Of a stretch of 29,387 nt of DNA, positions 1 through 8,019 are shown in pieces. The translations under genes were made by a program, and so were the position numbers. The notes under the pieces were generated by a model. It was not told the origin of the DNA, did not search any database, and worked only from the letters and a program-made list of their open reading frames with translations. The number at the start of each line of letters is the position of its first letter. Within the stretch, counting starts at the first letter, position 1. Location: the NCBI GenBank assembly GCA_964235945.1, contig CAXSDV010000035.1:1-29387 (forward strand), written 5' to 3'. The stretch is from JASLDZ01 sp964235945. Lineage in GTDB: Bacteria; Pseudomonadota; Alphaproteobacteria; Caulobacterales; Caulobacteraceae.

Positions 1-4
1 CCGG

Positions 5-3000
5 TCAGGCCGCCTGGGCCACCTTGGCGAGCTGGCCGACGATGCGTTCGGCGGCGGCCAGGCGCGCGTCCGGGGTCTCGAACTCGCCCTTGACGAGCAC
101 CTTGTGGTCGGGGCGCACCTTCCACTCGGCCGGGCGGTTCTGCACCAACTTCACGAGGCCCATGGGATTCGCAAAGGCGTCGCCGCGGAAGGCGACCACC
201 ACGCCCTTGGGGCCGACGTCGATCTTGGACACCCCCGCCTGGCGGCACAGCCCCTTGATGCCCACCACCTTGAGCAACTGGTCGGCTTCGGGCGGCAGGG
301 GGCCGAAGCGGTCGATCAGCTCGGCGGCCAGGGCCTCGCGGTCCTCCGGCCGCTCGGCCGCGGACAGGCGACGGTAGATGGCCAAGCGCACGCCCAGGTC
401 GGGCACGTAGTCGTCGGGGATGAGCACGGCGGCCCCCGCGTTGATCTGCGGCGACCAGGCGCGCGCCTCCGCGGCGGCGGCTCCGGCGGCCCCCTCGCGC
501 AGGGCGTTGACCGCGTCCTCCAGCATCTGCTGGTAGAGTTCGACGCCCACCTCGCGGATATGGCCCGACTGCTCGTCGCCCAACAGGTTGCCGCCGCCGC
601 GGATGTCCAGGTCGTGGCTGGCGAGCTGGAAGCCCGCGCCCAGGCTGTCCAGACTCTGCAGCACGCCCAGCCGCTTCTCGGCGGCGAGGTTGAGCTGACG
701 GTTCAAGGGCGTGGTCAGGTAGGCGTAGGCGCGCGCCTTGGAGCGGCCCACGCGCCCGCGGATCTGGTAGAGCTGGGACAGGCCGAACATGTCGGCGCGG
801 TGCACCACCAGCGTGTTTGCGCTGGGGATGTCGAGCCCGCTCTCCACGATGGTGGTGGACAGCAGCACGTCGTACTTGCCGTCGTAGAAGGCGCTCATCA
901 CCTCCTCGAGGTTGGTGGGGCTCATCTGGCCGTGGCCGGTGATGAAGCGCACCTCGGGCACCTGCTCGCGCAGGAACTTCTCGATGTCCGGCAGGTCCTT
1001 GATGCGCGGCACGATGTAGTAGGCTTGGCCGCCGCGGTACTTCTCGCGCAGCAGGGCCTCGCGCACGGTGGTGGGGTCCTCCTCCAGCACGTAGGTGCGC
1101 ACCGCCAGCCGGTCGACGGGCGGGGTGGCGATGATGCTCATCTCGCGGATGCCGGTCAGCGCCATCTGCAGGGTGCGCGGGATGGGCGTGGCGGTCAGCG
1201 TCAACATGTGCACGCCGGCGCGGAACTCCTTCAGCCGCTCCTTGTGCTTGACGCCGAAGTGCTGCTCCTCGTCGACGATCACGAGGCCCAGGTCCTTGAA
1301 GCCGATCTGGCTGGCGAGGAGGGCGTGGGTGCCCACCACCACCTCGATCTCGCCGGTCTTGAGCTGGTCGCGCGTGGCCGCCGCCTCCTTGGCGGGGACC
1401 ATGCGCGAGAGCTGGCGCACATGAATCGGCCAGCCCGCCAGCCGCTCGCTGAACGTCTTGAAGTGCTGGCGCGCGAGCAGCGTCGTCGGGGCCACGATCG
1501 CCACCTGCTTGCCGCCCATGGCCACCACGAAGGCGGCGCGCAACGCCACCTCCGTCTTGCCGAAGCCCACGTCGCCGCAGATCAGCCGGTCCATGGGCCG
1601 GCCCTTGTGCAGGTCGGAGAGCACGTCGCCGATGGCGTTGAGCTGGTCCTCGGTCTCCTCGTAGGGGAAGCGGGCGCAGAACTCCTCGAACAGGCCTTGC
1701 GGCTGGTCGAGCACGTCGCTGGTGTTCAGCTCGCGCGCGGCGGCCAGCTTGATCAGGCCGTCGGCCATGACGCGCAGGCGCTCCTTGGCCTTGGCCTTGC
1801 GCGCCTGCCAGGCCGCGCCGCCCAGCCGGTCGAGCTGCACGCCCTCGCTTTCCGAGCCGTAGCGGGTGAGCAGGTCGATGTTCTCCACCGGCAGGTACAG
1901 CTTGGCCTCGGCCCCGTACTGCAGGTCCAGGCAGTCGTGGGGGGCGCCCGCCACGTCCAGCGTCTTCAGCCCGTCGTAGCGGCCGATGCCGTGGTCGATG
2001 TGCACGACGAGGTCGCCGGGAGCGAGCGCGGTGGCCTCCGCCAGGAAGTTGGCGGCGCGGCGCTTCTTCCTCGGGCGAGCCAGCCGGTCGCCGAGGATGT
2101 CGGCCTCGGTCAGCACGGCCAGGCTCTCGGTCTCGAAGCCGTGGTCGACGGTGAGCACCACGCGCTGGGGCGGCTTCTGCCGGGCGCCCTGCACGCCGTA
2201 GGAGAGCACGTCCGACCAGTCCTTGGCGAAGCGCAGGCCCTTCAGCCCGTGGTCGGAGAGCATGGCGTGCAGCCGGTCGGACGAGCCGTCGCTCCACGAG
2301 GCGAACAGCACGCGCTTGCCGGCCTTGGAGAGGGCGGCGGCGTGTTCGCACACCGCCTCGAACAGGTTCACGCTGTCCTGCTGGCGCTCGGGGGCGAAGT
2401 CGCGTCCGGTGCGCGCGCCCAGGTCGAAGACGTAGGGCCCCTCCTCGCGCTTGAACGGGCTGAAGCGGCGGGTGACGCGGGCGCCCAGCGCCTCGTCCCA
2501 CTCGGCGGCGGAGAGGTAGAGGCTGTCCGGCTCCAGCGGCTTGTAGTTGGAGCCGCCGCGCACCTTGGCGGCCTCGGCGCGGGCGTCGTAGGCGTCGGCC
2601 ACCAGGCTCAGCCGCTCGTCGCGCGCCTCCTCGGCGAGGTGGTCGAGCAGGTAGAGCGCGCCCTCGCCGCAATAGTCGAACACCGTCTCCAGCGCCGGGT
2701 AGAACAGCGGCAGCCAGTGCTCCATGCCCGCGCGCCGGCCGCCCTCGCTGACCGTGGCGTAGAGCGGGTCGTCCCCCGCCGCGCCGAAGCGCGCGAGGTA
2801 GCCGGCGCGGAAGCGCGAGATGGACCCCGCGTCCAGCAGCGCCTCGGACACGGGCAACAGGTCCACCGCGTCCAGCTTGCCGGTGGAGCGCTGGGTTTCG
2901 GGGTCGAAGCCGCGGATGGTCTCCAGCGTGTCGCCGAACAGGTCCAGGCGCACGGGCTCGGGCGCGCCCGGCGGGTAGACGTCGATCACGCCGCCGCGCA

Positions 3001-3493
3001 CGGCGAACTCTCCGGGCTCGCCCACGGTCGCCGCGCGGCTGTAGCCGTTGACGGCGAAGTAGCGCTCGAGCGCGGCGGTCTCCACGTCCTGGCCCGCGCG
3101 GGCGGCGAAACTCGCGCCGCGCACCGCCTCGCGCGGCGGCACGCGCTGCACCAGGGCGGGGGTGGTCACCACCAGCACCAGCGGTCCAGCGCCCGCGCCG
3201 CGCCGCGACAGCGCCGACAGAGCCGCGGAGCGCGCGGCGGCGACCGCGCCGGAGGGGCCCACCCGGTCGTAGGGCAGGCAGTCCCACGAGGGCATGCGCA
3301 AGACCGGCAGGTCCGGCGCGAAGAAGCCCAGCGCGCCGGTGAACGTGTCCGCCCGGGCGCCGTCGCGCGCCACGAACACGGTCAGCCCCTTGTGGGCGCG
3401 GGCGAGGTCGGCGGCGACCAGGGCGTCGAAGCCTTCGGGCGCGCCCACCAGGTCGCGGCGGCCCTTGCCCTGGGCGAGGCTCTTGAAATCCAA
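5..3493 (-). CDS. mfd: Transcription-repair coupling factor Mfd
   Basis: Mfd is an ATP-dependent DNA translocase that pushes stalled RNA polymerase off damaged templates and recruits UvrA for nucleotide excision repair in the cytoplasm. Seen: a UvrB-like N-terminal part; a CarD-like RNA-polymerase-binding segment around residues 485-550 (LVVHIDHGIGRYDGL); RecG-like helicase motifs with Walker A GDVGFGKTE near residue 640, the DEEQHFG box near 740, TATPIPRTLQ, and QIRGRVGRS; and a C-terminal TRCF region ending VAQAA. The frame stays open far upstream through sdhE, so the start must be chosen. I use TTG at 3491-3493, with CGGAG about 9 nt upstream and a product of 1162 aa, normal for Mfd. A CTG at 3521-3523 overlapping the sdhE stop would add 10 residues. 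It lies 26 nt after sdhE, probably in one operon. Function is secure; the start is not. Confidence 0.95.
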   Translation of the reverse strand: MDFKSLAQGKGRRDLVGAPEGFDALVAADLARAHKGLTVFVARDGARADTFTGALGFFAPDLPVLRMPSWDCLPYDRVGPSGAVAAARSAALSALSRRGAGAGPLVLVVTTPALVQRVPPREAVRGASFAARAGQDVETAALERYFAVNGYSRAATVGEPGEFAVRGGVIDVYPPGAPEPVRLDLFGDTLETIRGFDPETQRSTGKLDAVDLLPVSEALLDAGSISRFRAGYLARFGAAGDDPLYATVSEGGRRAGMEHWLPLFYPALETVFDYCGEGALYLLDHLAEEARDERLSLVADAYDARAEAAKVRGGSNYKPLEPDSLYLSAAEWDEALGARVTRRFSPFKREEGPYVFDLGARTGRDFAPERQQDSVNLFEAVCEHAAALSKAGKRVLFASWSDGSSDRLHAMLSDHGLKGLRFAKDWSDVLSYGVQGARQKPPQRVVLTVDHGFETESLAVLTEADILGDRLARPRKKRRAANFLAEATALAPGDLVVHIDHGIGRYDGLKTLDVAGAPHDCLDLQYGAEAKLYLPVENIDLLTRYGSESEGVQLDRLGGAAWQARKAKAKERLRVMADGLIKLAAARELNTSDVLDQPQGLFEEFCARFPYEETEDQLNAIGDVLSDLHKGRPMDRLICGDVGFGKTEVALRAAFVVAMGGKQVAIVAPTTLLARQHFKTFSERLAGWPIHVRQLSRMVPAKEAAATRDQLKTGEIEVVVGTHALLASQIGFKDLGLVIVDEEQHFGVKHKERLKEFRAGVHMLTLTATPIPRTLQMALTGIREMSIIATPPVDRLAVRTYVLEEDPTTVREALLREKYRGGQAYYIVPRIKDLPDIEKFLREQVPEVRFITGHGQMSPTNLEEVMSAFYDGKYDVLLSTTIVESGLDIPSANTLVVHRADMFGLSQLYQIRGRVGRSKARAYAYLTTPLNRQLNLAAEKRLGVLQSLDSLGAGFQLASHDLDIRGGGNLLGDEQSGHIREVGVELYQQMLEDAVNALREGAAGAAAAEARAWSPQINAGAAVLIPDDYVPDLGVRLAIYRRLSAAERPEDREALAAELIDRFGPLPPEADQLLKVVGIKGLCRQAGVSKIDVGPKGVVVAFRGDAFANPMGLVKLVQNRPAEWKVRPDHKVLVKGEFETPDARLAAAERIVGQLAKVAQAA

Positions 3494-3519
3494 GTCGAAC
3501 GGCTCCGGGGGAGAGGGGG

Positions 3520-3819
3520 TCAGCCGCCGCCCGTGTGCGGGCCGTCGGCGTAGGCGGTCAGGTGGAAGGCCTGGATGCGGTGCAGCACGGGGGTGTCGTG
3601 CTCGGGCGCGGGCGCCTCGCGGCCGATGATCCAGTAGTAGAGGTCCTGGTCGGGCACCTCCAGCAGCGCTTCGAAGGCGTCCAGCTCGCCGCCGGGCATG
3701 GCGGCCAGCTCGCGGTCGGCGAAGGGGCCGAGGATCAGGTCCGCCTCGCGGAAGCCCCGCCGCCAGGCGCGGAAGCGCAGCTTCTTCAGGCGGGGGTCGT
3801 CGGGCAGGGGGGCGTGCAT
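3520..3819 (-). CDS. sdhE: FAD assembly factor SdhE (succinate dehydrogenase assembly factor 2 family)
   Basis: This small soluble protein helps attach FAD covalently to SdhA of succinate dehydrogenase. The 99-aa product has the family hallmarks: the RGxxE motif (RRGFREADLILG, about residues 20-31), which binds the flavoprotein, and the DQDLYYWI segment near residue 57-64. The length fits the family (about 80-100 aa). The ATG at 3817-3819 has no Shine-Dalgarno sequence, but a perfect GCTANAWC-type -10 element lies 10 nt upstream, so the message may start almost at the ATG. It is divergent from recG and directly upstream of mfd, an arrangement I recall from other alphaproteobacteria. The glycine-rich C-terminal tail (HTGGG) is unremarkable. 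Confidence 0.9.
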   Translation of the reverse strand: MHAPLPDDPRLKKLRFRAWRRGFREADLILGPFADRELAAMPGGELDAFEALLEVPDQDLYYWIIGREAPAPEHDTPVLHRIQAFHLTAYADGPHTGGG

Positions 3820-3829
3820 GGGTGCGGGC

Positions 3830-3837
3830 GATATAGC
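3830..3837 (-). promoter_or_regulatory. Predicted -10 element of the sdhE-mfd promoter
   Basis: On the minus strand this reads GCTATATC, a full match to the Caulobacter housekeeping sigma -10 consensus GCTANAWC. It ends 10 nt before the sdhE ATG, so the transcript should begin only a few bases upstream of the start codon. No convincing TTGACG-like -35 is seen at the expected distance. Confidence 0.5.
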
Positions 3838-3870
3838 CCCGCCCCCGCCGGGGCGCCACCGGCGAGCGGA

Positions 3871-3899
3871 CTGACGAAAACCGCGGCGCAGGCTACATC
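3871..3899 (+). promoter_or_regulatory. Predicted recG promoter, leaderless
   Basis: CTGACGA at 3871-3877 resembles the Caulobacter -35 TTGACGS. It is followed after 14 nt by GCTACATC at 3892-3899, a full match to GCTANAWC. Only 6 nt separate the -10 element from the recG ATG at 3906, so transcription is expected to begin at or next to the A of the ATG. There is no Shine-Dalgarno sequence. The region is shared with the divergent sdhE promoter. Confidence 0.55.
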
Positions 3900-3905
3900 G
3901 CGCCC

Positions 3906-5867
3906 ATGCGGCCGGAAGTGCTCTACCCCCTGTACGCGCCGGCCACCTCGCTGAAGGGGCTCGGGCCCAAGTTCGCGCCGCTGGTGGAGCGCGCGGCGGG
4001 GCCGCTGGTGCGCGACCTCCTGTTCCTGTCCCCCGCCTCCCTGCTGCGCCGGCGCGTCACCACGGTGGCGCAAGCGCAGGAAGGCGAACTCGCCACCCTG
4101 GTGGTGCAGGTGGAGGCGCACCTGCCGGGCGGCGGCGCGGGCCGCCCCTACCGCATCCGCTGCGCGGACGAGACGGGCTGGGTGTTCGCCACCTTCTTCG
4201 GCGGCGCGGGCGGGCCCCACCTGCAGAAGACCTGGCCCGTGGGCGAGGTGCGCGCCATCTCGGGCGAAGCGTCGCGCTTCGGGGTGGAGCTCCAGCTCAA
4301 GAACCCGCTTGTCGCCACCCCGGAGACCGCGGCGCAGGTCTTCCCCGACGTAGAGCCCGTCTACCCCACCACCGCGGGCCTGCCCGCCCGCACCCTGCGC
4401 CGCTTCGCCCTGGAGGCGCTGGCGCGCGCGCCCGACCTGCCCGAATGGCAGGACGCCGCCTGGCTCGCCCGCCAGGGCTGGCCCTCCTGGCGCGAGGCGC
4501 TCCTCGCCCTGCACGCCCCCGCGGACGAGGCGGACCTGTCGCCCCTGGCCCCGGCCCGCGCACGCCTGGCGTTCGACGAGCTCCTGGCGCACCAGCTCGC
4601 CATGGCCTCCAGGAAGCGCGCCCGCCGGGACGAGCCCGCGCCGGCCATCCCCCGCTCGCACCTGTCGGAACGCGTGGAGGCCGCCCTGCCCTACCGCCTC
4701 ACCGGCGCGCAGCTGCGCACGGTGGCCGAGATCGGCGGCGACCTCGCCTGCGGCGCGCGCATGACGCGCCTCGTGCAGGGCGACGTGGGCTCGGGCAAGA
4801 CGGTCGTGGCGATGTTGGCCGCCGCAGACGTGGCCGCCTCCGGCCGCCAAGTCGCGCTGATGGCCCCGACCGAGATCCTCGCGCGCCAGCACTACGAGAC
4901 CCTGGCCGCGCCCCTGCGCGAGGTGGGGGTGCGCGTCGAACTCCTCACCGGGCGCGACAAGGGCGCGGTGCGCGCCGACAAGCTGGCCGCCTTGGCCTCG
5001 GGCGCCTGCGCGGTGGCGGTGGGCACCCACGCCCTGTTCCAGACGGAGGTGGCGTTCCACGACCTCGCCCTGGCGGTGGTGGATGAGCAGCACCGCTTCG
5101 GCGTGGGCGAGCGCCGGCGCCTGCAGGAGAAGGGCGCGGCCGTGCACCTGTTGGCGCTCTCGGCCACACCCATCCCGCGCACGCTGGAGCTGACCGCCTT
5201 CGGCGACCTGGACGTCTCGCGGCTGGACGAGAAGCCGCCGGGGCGCAAGCCCGTCGCCACCACCGCCGCGCCCACCACCCGCCTGCCGGAGATCGTCGCC
5301 CGGCTGAAGCGCGCGGTGGTCGGCGGGGCGCAGGCCTTCTGGATCTGCCCCCTCGTGCAGGAAAGCGAGCAGGTCGCGGCCGCCGCGGCGGAGGAGCGCG
5401 CCGCCGACCTGCGCGCCATCCTCGGGGCCGACAAGGTGGGTCTGGCCCACGGCCGCCTGACCGGCGCGGAGAAGGACGCCGTCATGGCCGCCTTCGCCGA
5501 CGGCGCGCTCCCGGTGCTGGTGGCGACCACCGTGGTGGAGGTGGGCGTCAACGTGCCCCGCGCCACCATCATGGTGATCGAGCACGCCGAGCGCTTCGGC
5601 CTGGCGCAATTGCACCAATTGCGCGGACGCGTCGGGCGCGGCGACGCGGCCAGCGCGTGCCTGCTGCTCTACGANNNNNNNNNNNNNNNNNNNNNNNNNN
5701 NNNNNNNNNNNNNNNNNNNNNNNNNNNNNNNNNNNNNNNNNNNNNNNNNNNNNNNNNNNNNNNNNNNNNNNNNNGACCTGACGGGCGAGCGCGGCCGAGC
5801 GGTGCGGATGCTGCGCGAACTGTTTCCCTGGAACAGCGACGACGACGCCTGGTCGGCGGCGGGATGA
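3906..5867 (+). CDS. recG: ATP-dependent DNA helicase RecG (interrupted by an assembly gap)
   Basis: RecG remodels stalled replication forks and branched recombination intermediates. Seen: an N-terminal wedge/OB part (about residues 50-160); Walker A GDVGSGKTV with Lys298; the DEQHRFG box at Asp393; SATPIPRTLELT; and the helicase motif HQLRGRVGRGD just before the gap. A run of 100 N at 5675-5774 removes the region after LLLY. The sequence resumes in frame with the typical RecG end (DLTGERGRAVRML) and stops at 5865-5867. With N counted as codons the product is 653 aa; family members are nearer 690-700. About 75 residues normally lie between those two points and the gap allows 34, so the real gap is probably longer than 100 nt. 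The start MRPEVLYPLYAP is the usual one. Probably intact in the organism. Confidence 0.93.
   Translation: MRPEVLYPLYAPATSLKGLGPKFAPLVERAAGPLVRDLLFLSPASLLRRRVTTVAQAQEGELATLVVQVEAHLPGGGAGRPYRIRCADETGWVFATFFGGAGGPHLQKTWPVGEVRAISGEASRFGVELQLKNPLVATPETAAQVFPDVEPVYPTTAGLPARTLRRFALEALARAPDLPEWQDAAWLARQGWPSWREALLALHAPADEADLSPLAPARARLAFDELLAHQLAMASRKRARRDEPAPAIPRSHLSERVEAALPYRLTGAQLRTVAEIGGDLACGARMTRLVQGDVGSGKTVVAMLAAADVAASGRQVALMAPTEILARQHYETLAAPLREVGVRVELLTGRDKGAVRADKLAALASGACAVAVGTHALFQTEVAFHDLALAVVDEQHRFGVGERRRLQEKGAAVHLLALSATPIPRTLELTAFGDLDVSRLDEKPPGRKPVATTAAPTTRLPEIVARLKRAVVGGAQAFWICPLVQESEQVAAAAAEERAADLRAILGADKVGLAHGRLTGAEKDAVMAAFADGALPVLVATTVVEVGVNVPRATIMVIEHAERFGLAQLHQLRGRVGRGDAASACLLLYXXXXXXXXXXXXXXXXXXXXXXXXXXXXXXXXXXDLTGERGRAVRMLRELFPWNSDDDAWSAAG
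5675..5774. other. Assembly gap (100 N)
   Basis: Exactly 100 undetermined bases lie inside recG. A round 100 is the customary placeholder for a scaffold join of unknown size. The missing part corresponds to the end of helicase domain 2 and most of the TRG/C-terminal region of RecG. Confidence 0.97.
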
Positions 5868-5944
5868 GGCGATCCCGTGGGGACGGGCGACCCGCCCGCG
5901 TCCGTTCACGCCCTCGGCGCCGCGCCCGGCGCGCTCGACCGATC

Positions 5945-6274
5945 CTAACTGCGCGCGGAAGGGTTCGCGCGCCCAGGGCGGCCCCCGGCGACGCGATCGC
6001 CTCCGGTCGTTCCGGCCCGGCCCGGTCCGTGCGCCACCCCCAGGAACGGCCTGATCCAGGCCGGCGGTCCTGGAGCGGGATCGCCGGCGGCGGCGGGGGT
6101 GTGACGGCCGCAGATCACGGCGAGCAGCTCTTCCAGGCTCGGGTTCGCGCCCAACCTCAGCACGCGCCATGCGGGATAGGTGGCGAACACGAGGGCGAGG
6201 CACAGCGCCGCGGCGGCCAGACCGTGGCTGAGCCGGTCCGCCCACCCGCGCTTGCCCGGGCTAAGCGGGCGCAA
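5945..6274 (-). CDS. Small membrane protein, unknown function
   Basis: This 109-aa product is not recognised. It starts at TTG (6272-6274), overlapping the last 14 nt of the DUF2243 gene, which suggests translational coupling. The N-terminus is basic (RPLSPGKRGWADRL) and is followed by one hydrophobic segment at about residues 18-37 (AAAALCLALVFATYP). Then comes GANPSLEELLAVICG and a Pro/Gly-rich tail. The first 60 or so codons have the strong third-position GC bias of real genes here; the last 45 are less convincing. DUF2243 genes are often followed by membrane proteins linked to cytochrome oxidase assembly, but no CtaG features are visible. It is convergent with recG, 77 nt away. Confidence 0.5.
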   Translation of the reverse strand: MRPLSPGKRGWADRLSHGLAAAALCLALVFATYPAWRVLRLGANPSLEELLAVICGRHTPAAAGDPAPGPPAWIRPFLGVAHGPGRAGTTGGDRVAGGRPGRANPSARS

Positions 6275-6767
6275 GATTATCCCGCGCCGTCTCGGCCTTG
6301 CCCGCCCGCAGGAGCAGCCAGCCGATGACGACCATCGCCGCCCCCCAGATCAGGAAGCCCATGTCCCAGTATATGCGCTGGTCCAGGGGCGCCTGCTCGT
6401 TCACGTGGTGCACTCCGAGCAGTTCGTGATCGATCACACCCTCGACGAGGTTGAACCAGCCCCATCCGAGCAGGAGCGTTCCTGCGAGCATCTTGCTCGA
6501 CCAATGCAGATGCCGCCGGTGCGCGGTGCGCCACAACAGGTACAGTCCTACGGCGACGAACACGTAGGTCGTGCTGTGGAACAGGCCGTCCCAGGTCGTG
6601 TTCAGCCGCAGGTTCTCGAGCGTGTCGGGAGGGTACCAGCTGCTCACCATATGGTGCCACTGCAGGATCTGGTGCAGCACGATACCGTCGAAGAAACCGC
6701 CCAGCCCGAGGCCGAAGAGCACCCCCGACGCGACCGGAAACTTTCGTTCGGGCGACGTCGCGGCCAT
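6261..6767 (-). CDS. DUF2243 integral membrane protein
   Basis: This 168-aa protein has about four membrane-spanning segments and DUF2243-family features: GLGLGGFFDGIVLHQILQWHH near the N-terminus, a histidine- and Trp-rich loop (HHMVSSWYP), and GWGWFNLVEGVIDHELLG. The biochemical role is unknown. Family genes are often found near respiratory oxidase or copper genes, and the conserved membrane His residues suggest metal or heme binding (inference). An ATG at 6765-6767 is preceded by a strong AAGGAG (6773-6778) with a 5-nt spacer, so I use it rather than the in-frame start nine codons upstream. It overlaps the next small membrane gene. Confidence 0.9.
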   Translation of the reverse strand: MAATSPERKFPVASGVLFGLGLGGFFDGIVLHQILQWHHMVSSWYPPDTLENLRLNTTWDGLFHSTTYVFVAVGLYLLWRTAHRRHLHWSSKMLAGTLLLGWGWFNLVEGVIDHELLGVHHVNEQAPLDQRIYWDMGFLIWGAAMVVIGWLLLRAGKAETARDNLAPA

Positions 6768-6885
6768 CCCCACTCCTTCTTGTCTGCAGGACACGCTGGT
6801 CCGGCCCCTCGTCCGGGCGCAACAACATTGGATGGAGGTGCGCCCTGCGGGGGCCCGGCCGGATCCCCGCTCCCGCAGCGGCGGC

Positions 6886-8019
6886 TCAGCCCCGGCCCGG
6901 CGGGTCGCTTCGGCGCCAGGCCGCCAGCCGCTCCGCCACGTCCGCCTCCAGGTCGGCCCAGAACAGGTTGAACCCCGGCGCTTTCAGGCGGGCGGCCCAG
7001 CCGCCGGTGCGGTGGAGGGAGGCGGCGCGGGGGCGGCTGGTGCGCAGGAGCGAGCCTTCGCAGCGGGCGGAGACCTGGTGCGGTAGGAAGGCGGGGCGCA
7101 CGCCCCACTCCAGGCGGGTGGCGTCCGCCGCGCCCTTCGCGGCGCGCTCGGGAGCGTCCGGGCGGGCGGCCGAACCGGTGAGCGGGTTCACGCACACCGC
7201 CTCGCGCCCGGCCAGGGGCTCCAGTTCCCCCGCGGGCGTCCAGGCGAGGGCCCGGTCGAGCACGTGGTCGGGGCCGTCCAGGGCGAAGGCGGCCTGGGTG
7301 TAGGCGACCAGGCACCGCGCCTGCGCCGGGGCCGAGCAGGCGGGCAGGAGCGAGCCCTGCCGGTGCGCGTCCGACGGAATGGGCGCGCCGAGGAGGTAGA
7401 CCGCCGCCAGGCGCGAGCGCAGGCGCGGGTCGGCCGCCGCCTCCCGCGCGAGCCGGTCGGCCAGCAGCGCGCCCTGCTCCACCCCCACGATCAAGATCGG
7501 CCGGTCGGACGACCAGGCCGCGAAGGCGTCGAAGGCGCGGCGTACGTCGCCGTAGGCGAAGCGGCGCGCTTCGCGGGCGTCGTCGCGCAGGGTGAGCTCG
7601 GTGTAGAGGCTGGCCTGGCGGTAGCGCGGGGCGAACACGCGCCCGGCGCGCGCGAAAGGCCCGGCGTAGTTGGGCAGCATGACCTCGGCGAGCTCGCGCC
7701 GGGCGCCCGCGTCGTCCGCCGCGCCGTTCCACTCGCGCCCGCCGTCGTAGGTGGTGGGGTGGACGAAGAACACGTCCGCCGCGGGTTCGCCCGGGCGCGG
7801 GCGCGCGGGATCGACGGGCAGGAGCGCCCAGGCGTCGCGTCGCCGGTAGTCCGGGGCGGGCGGCGGCCGGTAGGTCTGGTAGGGCGTGTGCGGGTCGAGC
7901 GCGGTTTGCAGGACGGCGTCGCGCTCCCACCAGGCGGCGGCGCACAGCAGCACGATGAGGGCGAGGCCAGCGGCGGCCGCCCCCCACCGCCGCCGCCGGC
8001 CGGGCGGGCGCGCCCTCAG
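6886..8019 (-). CDS. DUF3089 alpha/beta-hydrolase-like protein, membrane anchored, nucleophile replaced
   Basis: The 377-aa product begins with a basic stretch (RPPGRRRRW) and one hydrophobic helix (about residues 14-30), so it is probably anchored in the inner membrane with a periplasmic domain. The body matches DUF3089 lipase-like proteins: VFFVHPTTYDGG, the segment FAPRYRQASL, and the strand ending ILIVGVEQGALLA. In the family that last motif is G-H-S-Q-G with the nucleophilic serine; here it reads G-V-E-Q-G with Glu at residue 181, so ordinary serine hydrolase activity looks unlikely unless another residue acts. The only sensible start is CTG at 8017-8019, overlapping the hldD stop as CTGA. 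It is last in the LPS-core operon. Confidence 0.8.
   Translation of the reverse strand: MRARPPGRRRRWGAAAAGLALIVLLCAAAWWERDAVLQTALDPHTPYQTYRPPPAPDYRRRDAWALLPVDPARPRPGEPAADVFFVHPTTYDGGREWNGAADDAGARRELAEVMLPNYAGPFARAGRVFAPRYRQASLYTELTLRDDAREARRFAYGDVRRAFDAFAAWSSDRPILIVGVEQGALLADRLAREAAADPRLRSRLAAVYLLGAPIPSDAHRQGSLLPACSAPAQARCLVAYTQAAFALDGPDHVLDRALAWTPAGELEPLAGREAVCVNPLTGSAARPDAPERAAKGAADATRLEWGVRPAFLPHQVSARCEGSLLRTSRPRAASLHRTGGWAARLKAPGFNLFWADLEADVAERLAAWRRSDPPGRG

Noticed and set aside
104..3553. 1149-codon open frame on the plus strand opposite mfd
   Set aside because: Its protein is low-complexity (Ala, Gly, Val, His, Gln) and mirrors mfd codons; it is a by-product of high GC, as are many other long antisense frames in the window.
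3786..6245. 819-codon minus-strand frame opposite recG spanning the N gap
   Set aside because: It crosses the assembly gap, is low-complexity, and lies over a well-supported RecG; no family features.
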